In this document: piece by piece, positions 1-13,368 of the stretch
How positions within the stretch are numbered: position 1 is the first letter of the stretch
Layout: every line of letters begins with the position of its first letter
Source: Tetrahymena thermophila SB210
Taxonomy: Eukaryota; Ciliophora; Oligohymenophorea; Hymenostomatida; Tetrahymenidae
Length of the DNA stretch: 64,000 bases
Direction of reading: 5' to 3'
Assembly: GCF_000189635.1 (NCBI RefSeq)
Contig: NW_002475961.1
Coordinates: 124,001 to 188,000, forward strand
The notes under the pieces: generated by a model
The model's database searches: none
What the model saw: only the letters and a program-made list of their open reading frames with translations
What the model was told of the DNA's origin: nothing
Position numbers and translations under genes: made by a program

Positions 1-375
1 TTTCTAATGTTTAAATATAGATCTTTAAGTATTTTTAGTAATTATATTAAATCTAATTTAGTATTTATTATACAAAGTATAAATGATAGATTATAAACAT
101 TGTGAAGGTTTGTTTTCAACTATAAACACTTGAATAGACTTTTATTTGAACTTGGCCAGCTATTTTTGCCAATTTTATTATTTATTCTAGTAATAAATAA
201 ATTAATAGGCTGTTCTTTTTTCATTCAAGTGGTGTTATTAATTATAATTAAAAAATTTAAATTATATTTTATAGTATGATAAATTCTATTTATTATTAAT
301 TATTATTATATTTCAGTTATTATTTAATTTCTTCTTAATAATTTTATCTCATTTATTTATTTTTTAATTCTCTCT
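1..375. other. AT-rich spacer, 3' flank of next gene
   Basis: No reading frame or RNA gene recognised. The stretch is low-complexity A+T sequence lying downstream of the stop codon of the minus-strand gene that follows, so it should hold that gene's 3' UTR and polyadenylation region. Confidence 0.5.
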
Positions 376-2548
376 TCAAAAGCGTTTTATTATCTAACCA
401 GAAGCTAGCTTCCTTATTCCTCTTACTACTTTTAATGTATACAAATCACGTGAGTCTTATTTTTGAGCTTTTTCGGTCTAAATATCTTCGTAATTGATAC
501 ACTTTATGAATATTTAAAAGAAATACGCTTTTATTAGGTTAATATAAGACAGCTAATGAGGAATCACGTCATCAATTAAATCTATGCTATAGCAGTATTT
601 ATAAAGCTAAACTATTTCTTATTGTTATTTCAACTCCTTTATATTACACTGAGACAGCTAGAGAAACAAGACATTATAATGGGAATGAGAGAAGTAATTA
701 AATGGTAGTTTCTAATTTACATTTGAATATTTTTTAGCGCTAATTTTTAATCTCTAAATAACTAACTAAAGAATGTTTGAAATACTCTCGGGTACTCCAA
801 AATTGTATAGGTTAGAATTCGTATACATATTAAGGACATTGTACATAAACAGTTTATTTAAATTATGATATTTGCCATATCTTTTAAGCTTTGAATTGTT
901 GCTTTCATATAAAATTTAAATTGACTATTTTTTATTACTACTTTCATGGCTCTAATTAATTATTTACTCTCCAGTTTTACTCTGCTAAATACCTTCATCT
1001 TGTTCAATGCTTTCTTCTTCGATTCTTTCATTCTATTATGCCAAAGTTTTCTTCTGTTTTGAGAACTTAAACTACTTCAAAAGAGAAGAATCTTTTATCT
1101 AAAATTTGAAGAGAGAAGAGCAGTATTTCGAAACTTCGCACAAATTTTCTTTAAAACTGCTTAAGCCATCACTTTAAAAATTAGAAATTTCACTTAAGCT
1201 AAGACTATCATCAGTATTTATATTTTTACTATTTTACTATTCATGATATTTGTTGCTTTGCTTCACATCGATAAGACTATCTATTTCTAAAAATGGAGAT
1301 GGTGATTTTTAAATCTCAAATTTTTTTTTTGAAGATTGATAAATTTTGTTTTAGTGGACAGCGGAAGAAGGTTAATAAGTTGAAGCAAAAAATGTAGAAG
1401 ATTGATTTAATGTTGAAAAGAATTTATCAATTTGGTTGCCAACGCTTGCTGATGAGGTCAGTATGATGCAATCGTTTAATTTTTATAAATGCTCAGACAG
1501 CGAATTTATTCTTGATTTAGTTTAAATAAAGCTGTTCAGCGATTACTGTGCTTAATATATATTTAAAACAAGTTCTTTATTATCCCAATAACTCACTTCA
1601 GGAAGCTCTTTCTTATTATGAATAACTTACTCTAAAATTCGACCATCTTCGAGCTTTATCAACATTCTAGTGAAATCATTCTGAGCTGCATCTGCTTCAG
1701 TAATTTAATCTTAAATGAAAGGTTGTTGTTCTTGCTTTAAGTTGTTGAATTAATAAGATTTACGTTATTTATTGATTTTAACTTCTCTCAAAACTAAGTC
1801 ATTTTTCTTATTTAATCCACTATTTGTATGTCGTTAGATTTGCGTTAACTAATCTTATAAATCGTTTTAATATAATTCATTTGCTAAATACTCAGTTTTG
1901 TACTCTAATTTTGTTTCAACTTTGAATTTTTTCAGTAATTTTGAGTACTCCTTTTCTTCGGTACTGATCGCAGCTGCTTTAGTTTAGCATTTACTTTGCT
2001 ATTCAAAGCTACTGCTAGAGTCATAATTAGTTTTCTTATATGATCCTCCACATAAAAATTTTTTTTTTTTAATCACATTTTTTTAGATATTTTACCCAAA
2101 TCCATTTTCTATCTTGCACTCATCATTGACATCAAATTGTAATTAGCAGGAATTGAATCGTCTTTTACCTATTTATAAATATATTTTTAATTCTGAATAA
2201 CTAGTATTATAGGATACCTAATAAAAATATATGTGGTTCTTCCTAACTGTTGTTGCGTTATTGAGTAGATGAATACCTTAATTAGTTAAATATAGAAAAA
2301 GGTTCATTCTAATCCATAAAAGATGATATCAGCTATACTTATGAAAGCATACATGTCTAATGTGAACCATCTTTTTCCTTATTACAGTTAATATATCTAT
2401 ACGATGATTCTTTTGGCCTCTAAGCACTAAATTTGAAAAGCTTTCGTTTTTGAAGTGGAACGTTGGAGTAAAAAGCATCTAAAATAGATTTTTAATCTAA
2501 TACAACAGTGTTTTCAGTTATGAATCTCTCATTTGGAAAATTAATCAT
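376..2548 (-). CDS. Unrecognised ciliate protein, paralog 1 of a tandem pair (707 aa)
   Basis: Read with the ciliate code, the frame runs from ATG at 2548 to TGA at 376-378. One 49-bp GT..AG intron at 2169-2217 is needed; with it removed the length is exactly 708 codons. The N-terminus contains the motif VPLQKRKLFKF. A central stretch is rich in Lys, Glu and Gln and looks like a coiled coil. The C-terminal ~150 residues contain RYGKYHNLNKLFMYN and the protein ends IIKRF. No signal peptide or membrane segment is evident. The next gene (4801-7575) carries matching blocks in the same order, including VPLQKR/LPLQKR near the start and the RYGKYHN/NYGKFHN block near the end, so the two are diverged tandem duplicates. 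I do not recognise the family and assign no function. Confidence 0.8.
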
Positions 2549-4800
2549 TTTAATCAACTTTTTTATATGATGTTATTCAGTTAATATATTTAAAAAGCAT
2601 TAGTTATTTTATTATTCAATTAAATGTTAGATAATTATTATTAATTTTTTGAATGTTATAGCAATTAAAGTTTACTTTAGGTTTTATATGTGTTTTAACA
2701 ATAAGAGGAGACTAACTAAGTGAGTTTAAACACAGTTTTTCCTGCTAAAAAATAAGTAGCTACCAATCAATCAATCAGCTAAATGATAAATGTAAATGCT
2801 ATTAAAATGGAAATACTAGTTGGAGTTTTTTTAAGTAAAAGTAAAAACAATTTGTAAATTATTTAATTAATTATAAGATTGTAAACTAATTAATTTTCAT
2901 GTCATTTTTTTGAAAGCAAAATAATAAATTTAATTTCAATTTTCAAGTTATTTTAACTATTTTTTAAATTATTATGAAAAATTATTAATAAAAATATATA
3001 ATTATTTTAATAAACATCGCCCATCTTAAAATAACAATCAATCATAAGTAAATTTTACGATTTTTTATTCTCTTTTTTAATTTTTAATTGGTTTAAAATG
3101 AAGTCGCCATTTATTTATTTATTTATTTATTTATTTATTATGTTATTAAAGTGAACAATCAAATCCGACCTTGAAAACGAGTTAATTTTAACTTATGAAT
3201 GTATAAATTTCGAAAGCCAGTAATTTTATTAGCTTTTTGGTTTCATCAACGCTTCAACCAAATTTAAAAGCCAGTGTTTCTAATTTTAATTTATTTTTGA
3301 GAATTCTTGTGTACGTACAGCCTTTTTTATATTAAAATTATATTTTTTATAAAATAGCACTAATAACCATTATCTAGTATTTAAAACAATTAAATCTAAT
3401 ACAAATACTTAAACTAAAAGGAAATCAAATAATCATTTATTTAAATAAGTAAAAAACAACATAATTATTATTTAATTGACTCATTCATACTTGTTTTACC
3501 ATTCATAGAACTGATAAAATCTTAATTTAATTAATTGATTTATGATCAAGTAGAGCAAAATATTATAAAAGGAAATTTTACATTTTTGTCTCTTGATTTT
3601 AATTAATTTTATACAATTGATTAAAAATAAAAATCCAAACTTGTGCTAACTTAGAAAATAGAAGTTATTCTAATAGAAACAAAATTAAACAATGCAAAAT
3701 AAATAACGAATAAAAAATCATAGGTCTTTCTTTTGATTTCAATTAATTTTAAATTCAAAACAAAAATTCAAAATCATATAATGAAATATGAGAAAATAAA
3801 TAAAAAGAAAAATATTATTAAAAATAAAATTAAGTTAATCAAAGTATTAAATTATAAAATTTTGATTTTTTTTGATTAATTTTTTCAATTAAATATCTTT
3901 AAAAACTAAGAAATTTGAAAAAATAGAAATTACCTCAAAAAAATAAAATAATTTTAAAAATTAAATTCTAAAAATATTAATTTATGAAATTTAGATTCTT
4001 CTGTTTTGTAATCTTAAATGATTTTAATATATTTTAATAACTTTCTAAAATATAAGCTTCTGAAATTGAGTAAATAGAGATTAATTTAAAAAATAAAATA
4101 CTAAAAATATTAATTTATGAAATTTTTATTCTTCTGTTTTATAATCTTAAATTATTTTAATATATTGAAATATCTTTCTAAATTATAAGCTTCTGAAATT
4201 GAGTAAACAGAAAACAATTTAAAAAAATAATGTCATACAAAAATTTAATAAAGAAAAATATTTATTTGTAATTTTATTTTCATGATTTTAATAAATTTAA
4301 ATAAAATTAGAAGCTTCTGAAATTGAGTTTGTCGAGATTAATTTAAAAAAATAATGTCATACAAAAATTTAATAAAGAAAAATATTTATTTGTAATTTTA
4401 TTTTAATGATTTAATAAATGCAAATAACTTTTTAAATAAAAATTTTTAAAATTGAGTGAATAGAAAAAAATAAATTTATATTAAAAATAAAACAAAGTCA
4501 ATCAAAATAATCAAAATGATAAATTATGAATTTTTGTTTCTTTTATCTTTATACTTTGATTTAATTTTTTTTATTTAAATAAGAAATTGTGCTATTTAAG
4601 AAAGCTAATGAATTTTCTATAATTTATTATGAAAAAAATTAAAGTAGTACATGGAGTATAAAAATAAATATAAAGAAAATAATAATTTATTTAATTGGTT
4701 TTATATTTTAGTAAGCTTAAGCAATTAAAAAAAAGAATATAATTAAATATCATAAATTTTTTTATATAAATTTAATTTATTAGAATGTTTATTTTATAAC
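2549..4800. other. Long AT-rich spacer between the tandem paralogs
   Basis: No gene supported on either strand. Contents seen: a TTTA microsatellite at about 3109-3140 and a degenerate tandem array at about 3965-4470 (listed separately). The part next to 2548 should include the promoter of the upstream minus-strand gene, but no motif can be named. Confidence 0.5.
3965..4470. repeat. Degenerate tandem repeat, period about 125-133 bp
   Basis: The anchor GCTTCTGAAATTGAG occurs at 4056, 4189 and 4313, with a decayed fourth copy near 4442. The sequence between anchors also repeats: a block starting AATGTCATACAAAAATTTAA is present at about 4228 and 4349, and a block with ATTCTTCTGTTTT is present at about 3996 and 4130. 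This is noncoding in all frames. Confidence 0.75.
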
Positions 4801-7575
4801 TCAAAAACGTCTTACTAGATTTCCTTGATGAAGACTTTATATTCCCTCTGTTGCTTTTAGGATATATTCCTAACGGGGTGTTTTCTATTAAGCCTAGCTG
4901 GCTAATTTATAGGATCTTTATATGGAATTCATATATATAAGGAAGCAAAATTTTTTGATGATGTTCGCATAAGTGACAGTTAAGGATTAAGTTGAATTAG
5001 ATTATATATTTATTTTGAAACATTTTTTGTAGAAATGAATATATTCAAATTAATTTTTAATTATGTTTGTGTTTGAATTTTTTATTAAATAGAAAAGAAG
5101 GTTATAATGAGCTATTGAAAAATAATCGTACTAAACTTCTTTGTTCGAATTATTTCTTCTACGAGCTGAAATTTTGATTTTATTTACAATATTTATTATT
5201 TCTTAAATTATCATATTTGGCACTCCCAAATTGTCTAGATTATATTCCGAAAACATCTTTACAACATTGTACATAAAGAGCTTATTAAAATTATGGAATT
5301 TGCCATAATTTCTTTTAATTCTTTCGATTTAAATTTCATCTTCGTCCGAATTGACTACCATTACTTCTATTCCAAACTACTTTTTGGAAGGATCAGAATT
5401 ACTATAAATTGATTTAGAAGTTTTGATGTTGTTAAAGTCAAATTCATCCTCTATAATTTAGTTTTTGAACGATAAGCTAAACATTTAGTTAATCACAGAT
5501 GAATAGTATGCTTAGTTATTTAATTGATTGGTTTCATTCTTACTATTTTTCTTTTATAATTTTTAGTCTAAATTTAAAGCATTTTCTTTTTTAGTTATTT
5601 CACTATTTTTACTAATTGATTGTTATTTTTCTTCACAATTTGAATTTTGGTTTTATAACTATTTAAAATTTAATTAATTTATTCTGAATTGTTCTTCTTC
5701 TACTTCATCTCTTTCAAATAAAATCTAACTTTATTATTCAGTTTTTTTTTATTAGATTTCTTTTTAATTTTCTTAATTAAATTTCTAAAAGTTTTGCTCT
5801 TAGTCAATCTCTCTTGAATCTTCTGGGGGACAATCAAAATTATACTCGTGCAATTTTTGAAATCTGTTATTATTTTTAGTTTTTTTAGAAGATTTTGGAT
5901 TATCAACTAACTAAGATTAACTGATTATGCACTTTTTGTTCAAATTTTAATATTCTAGCTTGCCTGAAACATTTTAATCTTCAATCTGTTAACTTTGCGA
6001 TGTGGATTAAAGCTATTTGGAGTAATAAATCTGAGCTAAATTAAGCAGCTCTTGAGCGTTAATGGGCTCTTCTTATCTTATACTATAATTTTGAGCTTCA
6101 AGCTTAATAAACTGTGAAGTTGGTGGCAATTATTGATGAAACTAATTATTATTTTAAATGTTGGACTCATATTTTCGTTAATTTTCTGAACTATTATTTG
6201 GTTTATTTAAAATAAATGATTTGCTATTTTCGTTTGAAGATTTATCTATCTGATTTGATGCAAAAATATTTCTTTGAACAGGTAGGCTTCCCTGTTAGGA
6301 AGTGTCTAAATTTTATATTTAGTAATTCATCAAATATTATTGTATTTCTTTATGAATTTATGATGTTTAAATGGCAAAAGAACATACATTTAAAAGTTCA
6401 ATTCTTTTTAAATTATGATTATTTGGTATTTTTTCTTTTATATTTAAAAAGCTTTCTAAAAAGTTAATAGCCTTTTCCTATCTCTATTTAATACATAATT
6501 TGGAATCGCCAAGAAGCCAGTGTGATTCATTGATAAATTTATTCCTAATTCCAAATGTTTCAAAATTTTTGCCATTTATCAAAATATCTCTACTTTAAAC
6601 GTAAAGCTCATTATTTTCTTCTCCTTCACTTTAAAGAGAGTCTTTAATGGCCATTCTTTCATAATATTTACTCCTTTTTTATCTCTCTTTGGATTTCCTT
6701 TCAATTTTTAAAATTTTTTTCTTACTCAATTAATTTTTAAAATTTTACTCAGAGTCATCGCTATTATACTCAATTTTACTATACATTCCAAAATGTTTGG
6801 AAGTAGAATTAACATTTTTTGAGTTTTGGTTATCTTTAGGTTTAATAGCTTATTATTTGTTAGATTGCTAATGACCTGGATTTTCAATCTCAATTATATT
6901 TTCTATGAAATCAGATTAAAAACCGCTTAAACTAAATGAATTATCTAACCTTTCTTACCCGCATTAAATAATTTCTTTCTTAACATATTCTTACTTTAAA
7001 AATGAGTCTTTTTTGTTGCTATTTTGCTAATCGCATTCTTTTTTAATAAATTAGAATGAATGATTATTATATTCTACTTTTAGATTATTTTAATTTTTTG
7101 GCTAAGTTTACTGAATAATAGAATGTCGCTTTTCTTCCAAATTAACATTATTAAGTGCTTGTGCTGGTATTTTGTAATTATTATTCTCGATCTACATTTA
7201 ATAAGATGTTTTGCTTTATTTGTTTATTTTGTTCTGAGTTTCTGAAATTTTTAATGAACTTTTAGGATTGCCAGATAACTCGTAATCTTAGTTTAAGTCC
7301 CAAAAAGTGTGATTTGCTTCAAAAACGTTGTATTCTTCCTAGAATAACCTTCGAAAAACTTAGATTTAAGGCTATTAATTATGATTATTTTAGGGTACTG
7401 AGATGATTTTGAATGATGCGCGCTTTTAAAGTGGCAATTTGATTGGCTTATAGTTGCCTGGAAATAATTCCATAATTATTTATTATTCTATCTCAGTAAT
7501 CCTTTCAAGCTAAGTCATTCTATACTTATTAATTTTTTCTTTCTTGGTGCTTTCTCTCTCAGCTTGAATTTTCAT
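4801..7575 (-). CDS. Unrecognised ciliate protein, paralog 2 of a tandem pair (924 aa)
   Basis: A single uninterrupted frame of 925 codons runs from ATG at 7575 to TGA at 4801-4803. I checked every codon position and no internal TGA occurs, so this copy is intronless. An in-frame TGA just upstream of the ATG supports the start. The N-terminus has a charged segment followed by LPLQKRASF. The middle is Asn/Gln/Lys-rich and probably largely disordered. The C-terminal block (RNYGKFHNFNK, LFMYNVVKMF) matches paralog 1, and the last residues (NLVRRF) match IIKRF of paralog 1. It is about 220 residues longer than paralog 1, mostly in the central region. No signal peptide or clear membrane span is seen. 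Function unknown. Confidence 0.85.
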
Positions 7576-10050
7576 TTATTTTTGCTCTTTTATTCAATTC
7601 AATTAAAATATTAAGGCTCGATTTGAATAGCTTTTTTTATAATCTTACAATATTTTATGGAAAATTTACTATAAAAATATATATTTTATGACACAACTAG
7701 AGTTTTTTAGAAATAGAATAAAGATAATAATTCAGAAGTGTCGTATTAATATAGCAATTTATCTATCTTTGGCTAAAGTAAGTATTTGTATTAGGTTTTG
7801 CTTTAAAGTAAGGATTATTTTACTTATTCTTGTATGAATTGACAACTTTAGAATTTTAATTAAATTAATTAATTACTATATTCAATACAGCCAGAGTGTG
7901 AAGTGAGTGTATGTATTTATTATCATAACTATTGAAATTAATAACACTTATTATTTTTTTAAAGATTATTTTGTTGTAGCGTATTCATTGTTCAAATATT
8001 ACTACACCCACTCTAAACCTATTATTTGTTTAAAAGAGATTCTTTTTTTAAACGAGAGTAGTTTAATAATCCCATTGATTTTCATATTAATAAATGTAAA
8101 TAATCGATAAAGTTCCACAATACCTGCCACTTATTTATAGTAATATAGCTGATATTTTATTAAATATCAAAACTGAATGCAGAGATCTGTCAAAGGTATC
8201 TAAAAATAAAGTGTTTGTTTCATTTTATGACACTAAAGTAAAAGAAATATTTGAGCTATTTATATAGAATTTAAATTTTACTGATATATTAATTTTTTTA
8301 AATAATTAGTAAATACTAATAAATTAATAATCTTTTTTATATTAACATCTAAATAAAGAATATTTGCAGATAATCATTAAATGTTGTTCAAGTAATATTT
8401 CAAAAAATAAGACATGGTAACTAACACATGTTTGCAAGATAATATTAAAATATTTATTAGATTGTAAATTTTTTTGGAAAAAAAAATAAAAAGTACAAAA
8501 ATTAGCTTGGGGAGTAATTAATTTCAAAAAATTATTATTATTTTTTCTTATTTTAATAGACCAAAACAAACCTTAATTATTTGAAACATTTAACATCCGT
8601 GGAGAGAATAATTAATCCACATTTCTTTTCATAGATAAGAATAGTATTCACTGATTATGATTTTCAACTAATATTTATTTCCATAATTTGATTTAACCAA
8701 TATCAAGAAATTTATTTACAGTTATTATTGTAAATATGAGATAGTTCTAAATTTAAAAATGATTTCCAGTATAAAAACACTTCTTCTATTTTTGTTCTTT
8801 ACGAGATTGAATTTGATTTCTGAAGCATATTTATTAACTTAAAAATAAAAAATAAATTTATAAAAAATAAGATATCAAAATAGGTATAATCTTGATGACA
8901 TCATCCCAAATTCTACAACACTTAATTGCAATCTAAATGCTTGATTTCCAAGAATCAGATAAGCGCATAGTTTTAAGATTATTTTTCAATTAAACAAACT
9001 GATTTATTTTATTTTTAAAATTTAAAAGCTATAAGTGTGGACTAGTTTTATATTTCTGTTTTATTTTATTTTACTGATGAAATCGATTAAATTTACTTGT
9101 AAAAGGGCAATCAACTTAGTAATTTAAACAAAATTTATCAATCTATTGTAAATATAGATAATTAATTTTTTAAAAATAGCTAATAAAACTAAAGTTACAC
9201 ACATAAAAAGTAAATTTTTAGATGATTTTCTTATCTTTAAAAGCTCTTACACTAAATTAAAAGGAATTTAATTTGTTAAACTAAACTCAGAATTAATCAA
9301 ATTTATACTGCATTTTGTTTATACATAGAAACTTCTTTTTTTAAATTTCTTTATCTCATCAAAAAATATTTTATAATTTGTAGGATAAGGTGAGAGTATT
9401 TTCTTCTAAGCAGACCTGACGAAATAAATTACGTAATACGTATTGCTATAAATGCAAGAAAGTAACTAAAAAATCAGATATAAAAGCTAAATTTTTGATC
9501 TTAATGAGATAGTTTAATAGCTTAGAGGAAAAATCAATTCACTTTTTAAAAATATGTAGGAAAAGTTGTTATTATTTCATAGAGTGGGTAATTTTTAATT
9601 AGTTTTTTTTCACAAAAAAACCACAGCATTTATTTAAACTCATCAATTAAAAAAATTAATAAACAAGAAAATAATTAATCTAAAAACTCTTGATGCAAAA
9701 AGCTTTTTAAAGATACTTTTATAAGGAATAATTTCAAATTTCTATTCGATTTGATGGGCATAGATCACTTTTTGCTTTTATGTGATTTTAAATTATTTTT
9801 TGTTTAAATTTAATTAAATGAATATATGTAAATTTCTTAATGTATTTCACCAATTTTTCATATAATTAACAAGGAAGAATAGTTCAATAAAGTTAAGGAT
9901 GATCTTTCTTCTAGAAAAAGAAAGGATTATATTAGTTTTAATTAAAAATTTGTTAGAGAGATGACTCTCTTTTTATAATAAACTCTATTAAATATTGTTA
10001 CACTATTTCTTTAATTACCGTGCAAGGTATTTAAAAAATAAGAATTCACT
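7576..10050. other. Long AT-rich spacer with one weak small-ORF candidate
   Basis: Apart from the candidate at 8759-8944, nothing convincing is seen. At about 9390-9750 all three plus-strand frames are partly open under the ciliate code, which makes chance openness likely; a decayed or very short gene there cannot be excluded. No RNA gene recognised. Confidence 0.4.
8759..8944 (+). CDS. Possible small secreted peptide (61 aa) or first exon
   Basis: ATG at 8759 opens a 62-codon frame ending in TGA at 8942. The first ~22 residues have signal-peptide character: MISSIK followed by a Leu/Phe-rich core, then an Ala-containing turn. The rest is polar, with a single Cys near the end. Slightly higher G+C at 8880-8960 than in the surroundings favours coding, but the frame is short and no homolog is recognised. 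It could equally be the first exon of a longer gene, or chance. Confidence 0.28.
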
Positions 10051-13000
10051 TCATTTTAATAGAAAAAGCAGATATTCATTCAGCTAAAAATACAAAAAAT
10101 ATTATTAATGAATTTATTTAAATTAGTTTAACAATCCCTTTTTAACTTTTATCTTTGACAAATTATTTATTTTAGAAATTTAAAATAAGAAACATAGGGA
10201 AATAAATACTTTTAAATACATATTTTTTGATAATAAGTGAGCATTATGAATTTAATACTAAGTCCTCTTGGTCTTTCATTCTGCTATTTGCGTCTAATTT
10301 TTGTGTAAAACTGGATTTTTTAGTAATTAACACATGCTAATTAGTTGGTTTTCATATTTTTGGTGGTATTTTCTTTGTTTTATAGAGATGAAACAAAGAA
10401 AAATAATAATCGAAACAAGAAATTACGGGAGAGTCACTAATTTTAGAAAGCAATTGATTCTTTCAACATCAAAGATATAAGAAAATTCAAAAGCGAAAAG
10501 TGAAGTATAGCTAATATTTTAAGGCTTTACATTTAACCCCACAATAAAATTGAAGGAGAAGGAAAAAAGCAGTGCAACAAGGCAGAATATTTAATAAATT
10601 GATTTTAATTAAATGTAATTTAGTAGTGATAAATAGTAAAAGACTGTATTTCTTTATTATGCACTGATAATTAAATATGTAATATTTATTGCAAGACCAA
10701 CCACATAGATAGATGGTTAAAGAATTGAATTACAGACTACTAAATAATTGACAGTTATCAAAAAAATTATTTCTCTTATAATTAATGATGCTTTTTAAAC
10801 TAATTCTTAACTATTTTCTTCTGGATCTTGCTGTAAAAAATCAGATTTTGTAAATTTATCAAGACTAACATTTTTTAAATTTTGAGATTTTTCTTCTTTA
10901 GTAACAATAATATTAGCATTCTTATTACTTTAATTATCAAGCTCTTCTAATTTATTAATCGTTATCTTATTTTAGAAGTCAACTGCTGTTACTACTTATT
11001 ATTTTGAATCTACATACTCTTACAAAAGTATTTTATTGCTTTATGTATATTAAGGATATATTTAATTAATACATTTTTTTGTTTTTTTTTATTTTTAAAA
11101 CATTAGATTGTACATTTTTTCATATAGGAATGATAATAATCTTACAAGCATGTGAACGATTATCTAACTAAACATAAGAGTAAGATTTAGATAAGATATT
11201 TAAAATGTGTCATCTATTTTCAAACTAGAAAAATAAAAGTTTAAATCGCTATTCAAGTAAGTAATAATTTTTAATTGAAATACAATTATGATAAACATTT
11301 GGTTTAAAAATATCAAATAATATTATATTTTTTCAAAGTAACTAAATTCTATCTATGAGAAACAGGCGAAGATTATTTGCAATAAATAAGTGTTTAGTTG
11401 CATAAGAGTTGAGGTCAAGAGAGAAACAATAAAGCTGCTTAAAAAGTAACTATTTTATGTAAATTCATTGGCTTTTTTAAAAAATTAGTTATCATCTAGA
11501 ATGAAATATAATATTGCAGAATCTGAAACTAGGATTAACATTTCTATTAAAATAATTAAAGCATACTATTAATTTTGGTCTAATTTTTCATTATTATCAA
11601 TATTTTCATAGATTTAATCAATGAGCTAAGCTTTTTTGGCTAAAAAATTAATTTATTTTCTTTAGCCATTCCATTTTAACTCTGAAAATATCAAAGAAAA
11701 GGAAGGTTTATCTTTTTTCGAAGAACATTATTCATTTTCAAAAGATAATTTAATAATTATTAATATAAAGAGCAGTAAAAATAAATGTCCTGAATAAGCC
11801 AAATATCCATATTCATTATATAAAAAAATATGATTTTAAAAATTGTTATCGCTAGCATAAGTAGGATTATTATACAATTGGATAATTGAATAGAGAAAAA
11901 TAAGAAGCCCAATAAAAACGATGTTTAGCTGTAAATTATTTAGTTCATGCTATACCTACTAAACTACATTAACAAAGCTAGGAATTGTCTCTGTCCAAAT
12001 TTAAAAATAAAATATTTTTTTTAAAAATTAAAAAATAGTTTTGACAAATTCTTCTATTTTTTGTTTCAGTTTATTAGAATGTTTCTTTTGAAATTATAGC
12101 AGCTTATTTATATCAGAAGCACGTCTCATATAACTTGCCTTTTCATAATCATTAAGTACTTTTATTTTAGAGTTAAATTTTGATCTGCCAAAATTGTTTT
12201 AAGTGATTAAATATTCCAAATTGTAATCGCTACTACTAATAATAATTCCTTATCTTCCTCTTTAATTTGTTTTTAAAATATTTTATGAATTTATTTATAA
12301 ATTGTATTCTTCTTTTTTAGATTGAATACTCTCAAGATTACTGTCTGATTTTATAACATTGATTTTTGAATTATCTTCTATCTGTAAATCATCAAAATCT
12401 GAAGTAGACTTTTATTTTTTTAATTTTTAAGATTCAGAAACACTAACAGGTTTTTAAAATGATTTTAGAATTGTTTTCTTAGCCATTTAAACCTAAGATG
12501 AACTCTAACTTTCTATTTAATTTTAGGGAATAATCAAATCGTTTATTTTTGCTTTTGGATCAAAAAAAAAGTAATCATCTCCTTCTGCAAAATCCAACTT
12601 TTTCAAAACTAATTTTGGAGACTTTAAAAGAAAACTTTATGGGGTTTTGTTCATACTCTCTTGCAGGATAGATTGTTATGGCTATGGAGATTTAGATTTT
12701 CTTAAAGTTTTAATGTTTTTTGTTTCCAAATCTTTTACAGTTACATCTTGCTACTCAATAAAACTACTAATTTTATTATAATGTTTAGAATTCTATTAAA
12801 TTTAACCAGTACTTGTTTAGATTTATGTTACTGGCTAATTATTAAAAGCACTACTCTTTCCAAATATTGAAATTTTAAGGTTATCTTTTTATTCATTCTA
12901 AGGTGAAGATAGTTACATTTCTTTTGAAAACTACTAATCTTGCCTAGCAAAGTTCCTTTTATGTCTCACTCTTGATTGATCCCTCTCAGTTTTATATTGA

Positions 13001-13368
13001 GGACTGTCATATATTTTATCATAAAATGGATTTTACAATGTGTTTTAACTATTTGCAAAATTAGTTAAGACTCCCTAATTTGTATTATTACTACTAAAAG
13101 TATGCACATGTAATGGGCTATTATAATCATTAGATATAAGACTTTCGGCATCTTGTATTCCCTAAATATTATGCATATTAGTATTTGTAAAGTTAATTTT
13201 ATGTCTTTGAATATCCTTATTACTTCCTTTTTATTTATCTATATTCTCCTAAGTTTAGATCAAATCAGTTTATGTCTTAGATTATTAGAGCAAATAGGTT
13301 TCTGTTTAATTTATATTCATTTATAATTCACCTATTAAAGGTTCTTTTTTCGAAGTATTTAATTTCAT
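10051..13368 (-). CDS. Large multi-pass membrane protein with disordered N-terminus (1105 aa), unrecognised
   Basis: ATG at 13368, preceded by in-frame TGA codons, opens 1106 codons that end at TGA 10051-10053 without needing an intron. The first ~470 residues are rich in Asn, Gln, Ser and Lys and look disordered. From about residue 475 there are several strongly hydrophobic stretches suited to membrane spans, for example LNIVFIGLLIFLYSII, HLFLLLFILIII, SSFIVSLLTSTLM, IFCLVALLFSF and FLVSIIIFLCFISI, separated by Lys/Gln-rich loops. A charged loop follows the first group of spans. I cannot place it in a transporter or channel family: no pore, ATP-binding or enzymatic motif is visible. The openness over more than 3 kb is good evidence of coding; the extreme C-terminal ~70 residues are least certain. 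Confidence 0.72.

Noticed and set aside
7907..8152. Short plus-strand frame starting MYVFIIITIEINN
   Set aside because: Low complexity, hydrophobic by A+T composition, no motif, and of a length expected by chance when only TGA stops translation.
8342..8569. Minus-strand 75-codon frame starting MFWSIKIRKNNNN
   Set aside because: Composition is that of the surrounding spacer and no family or context supports it.
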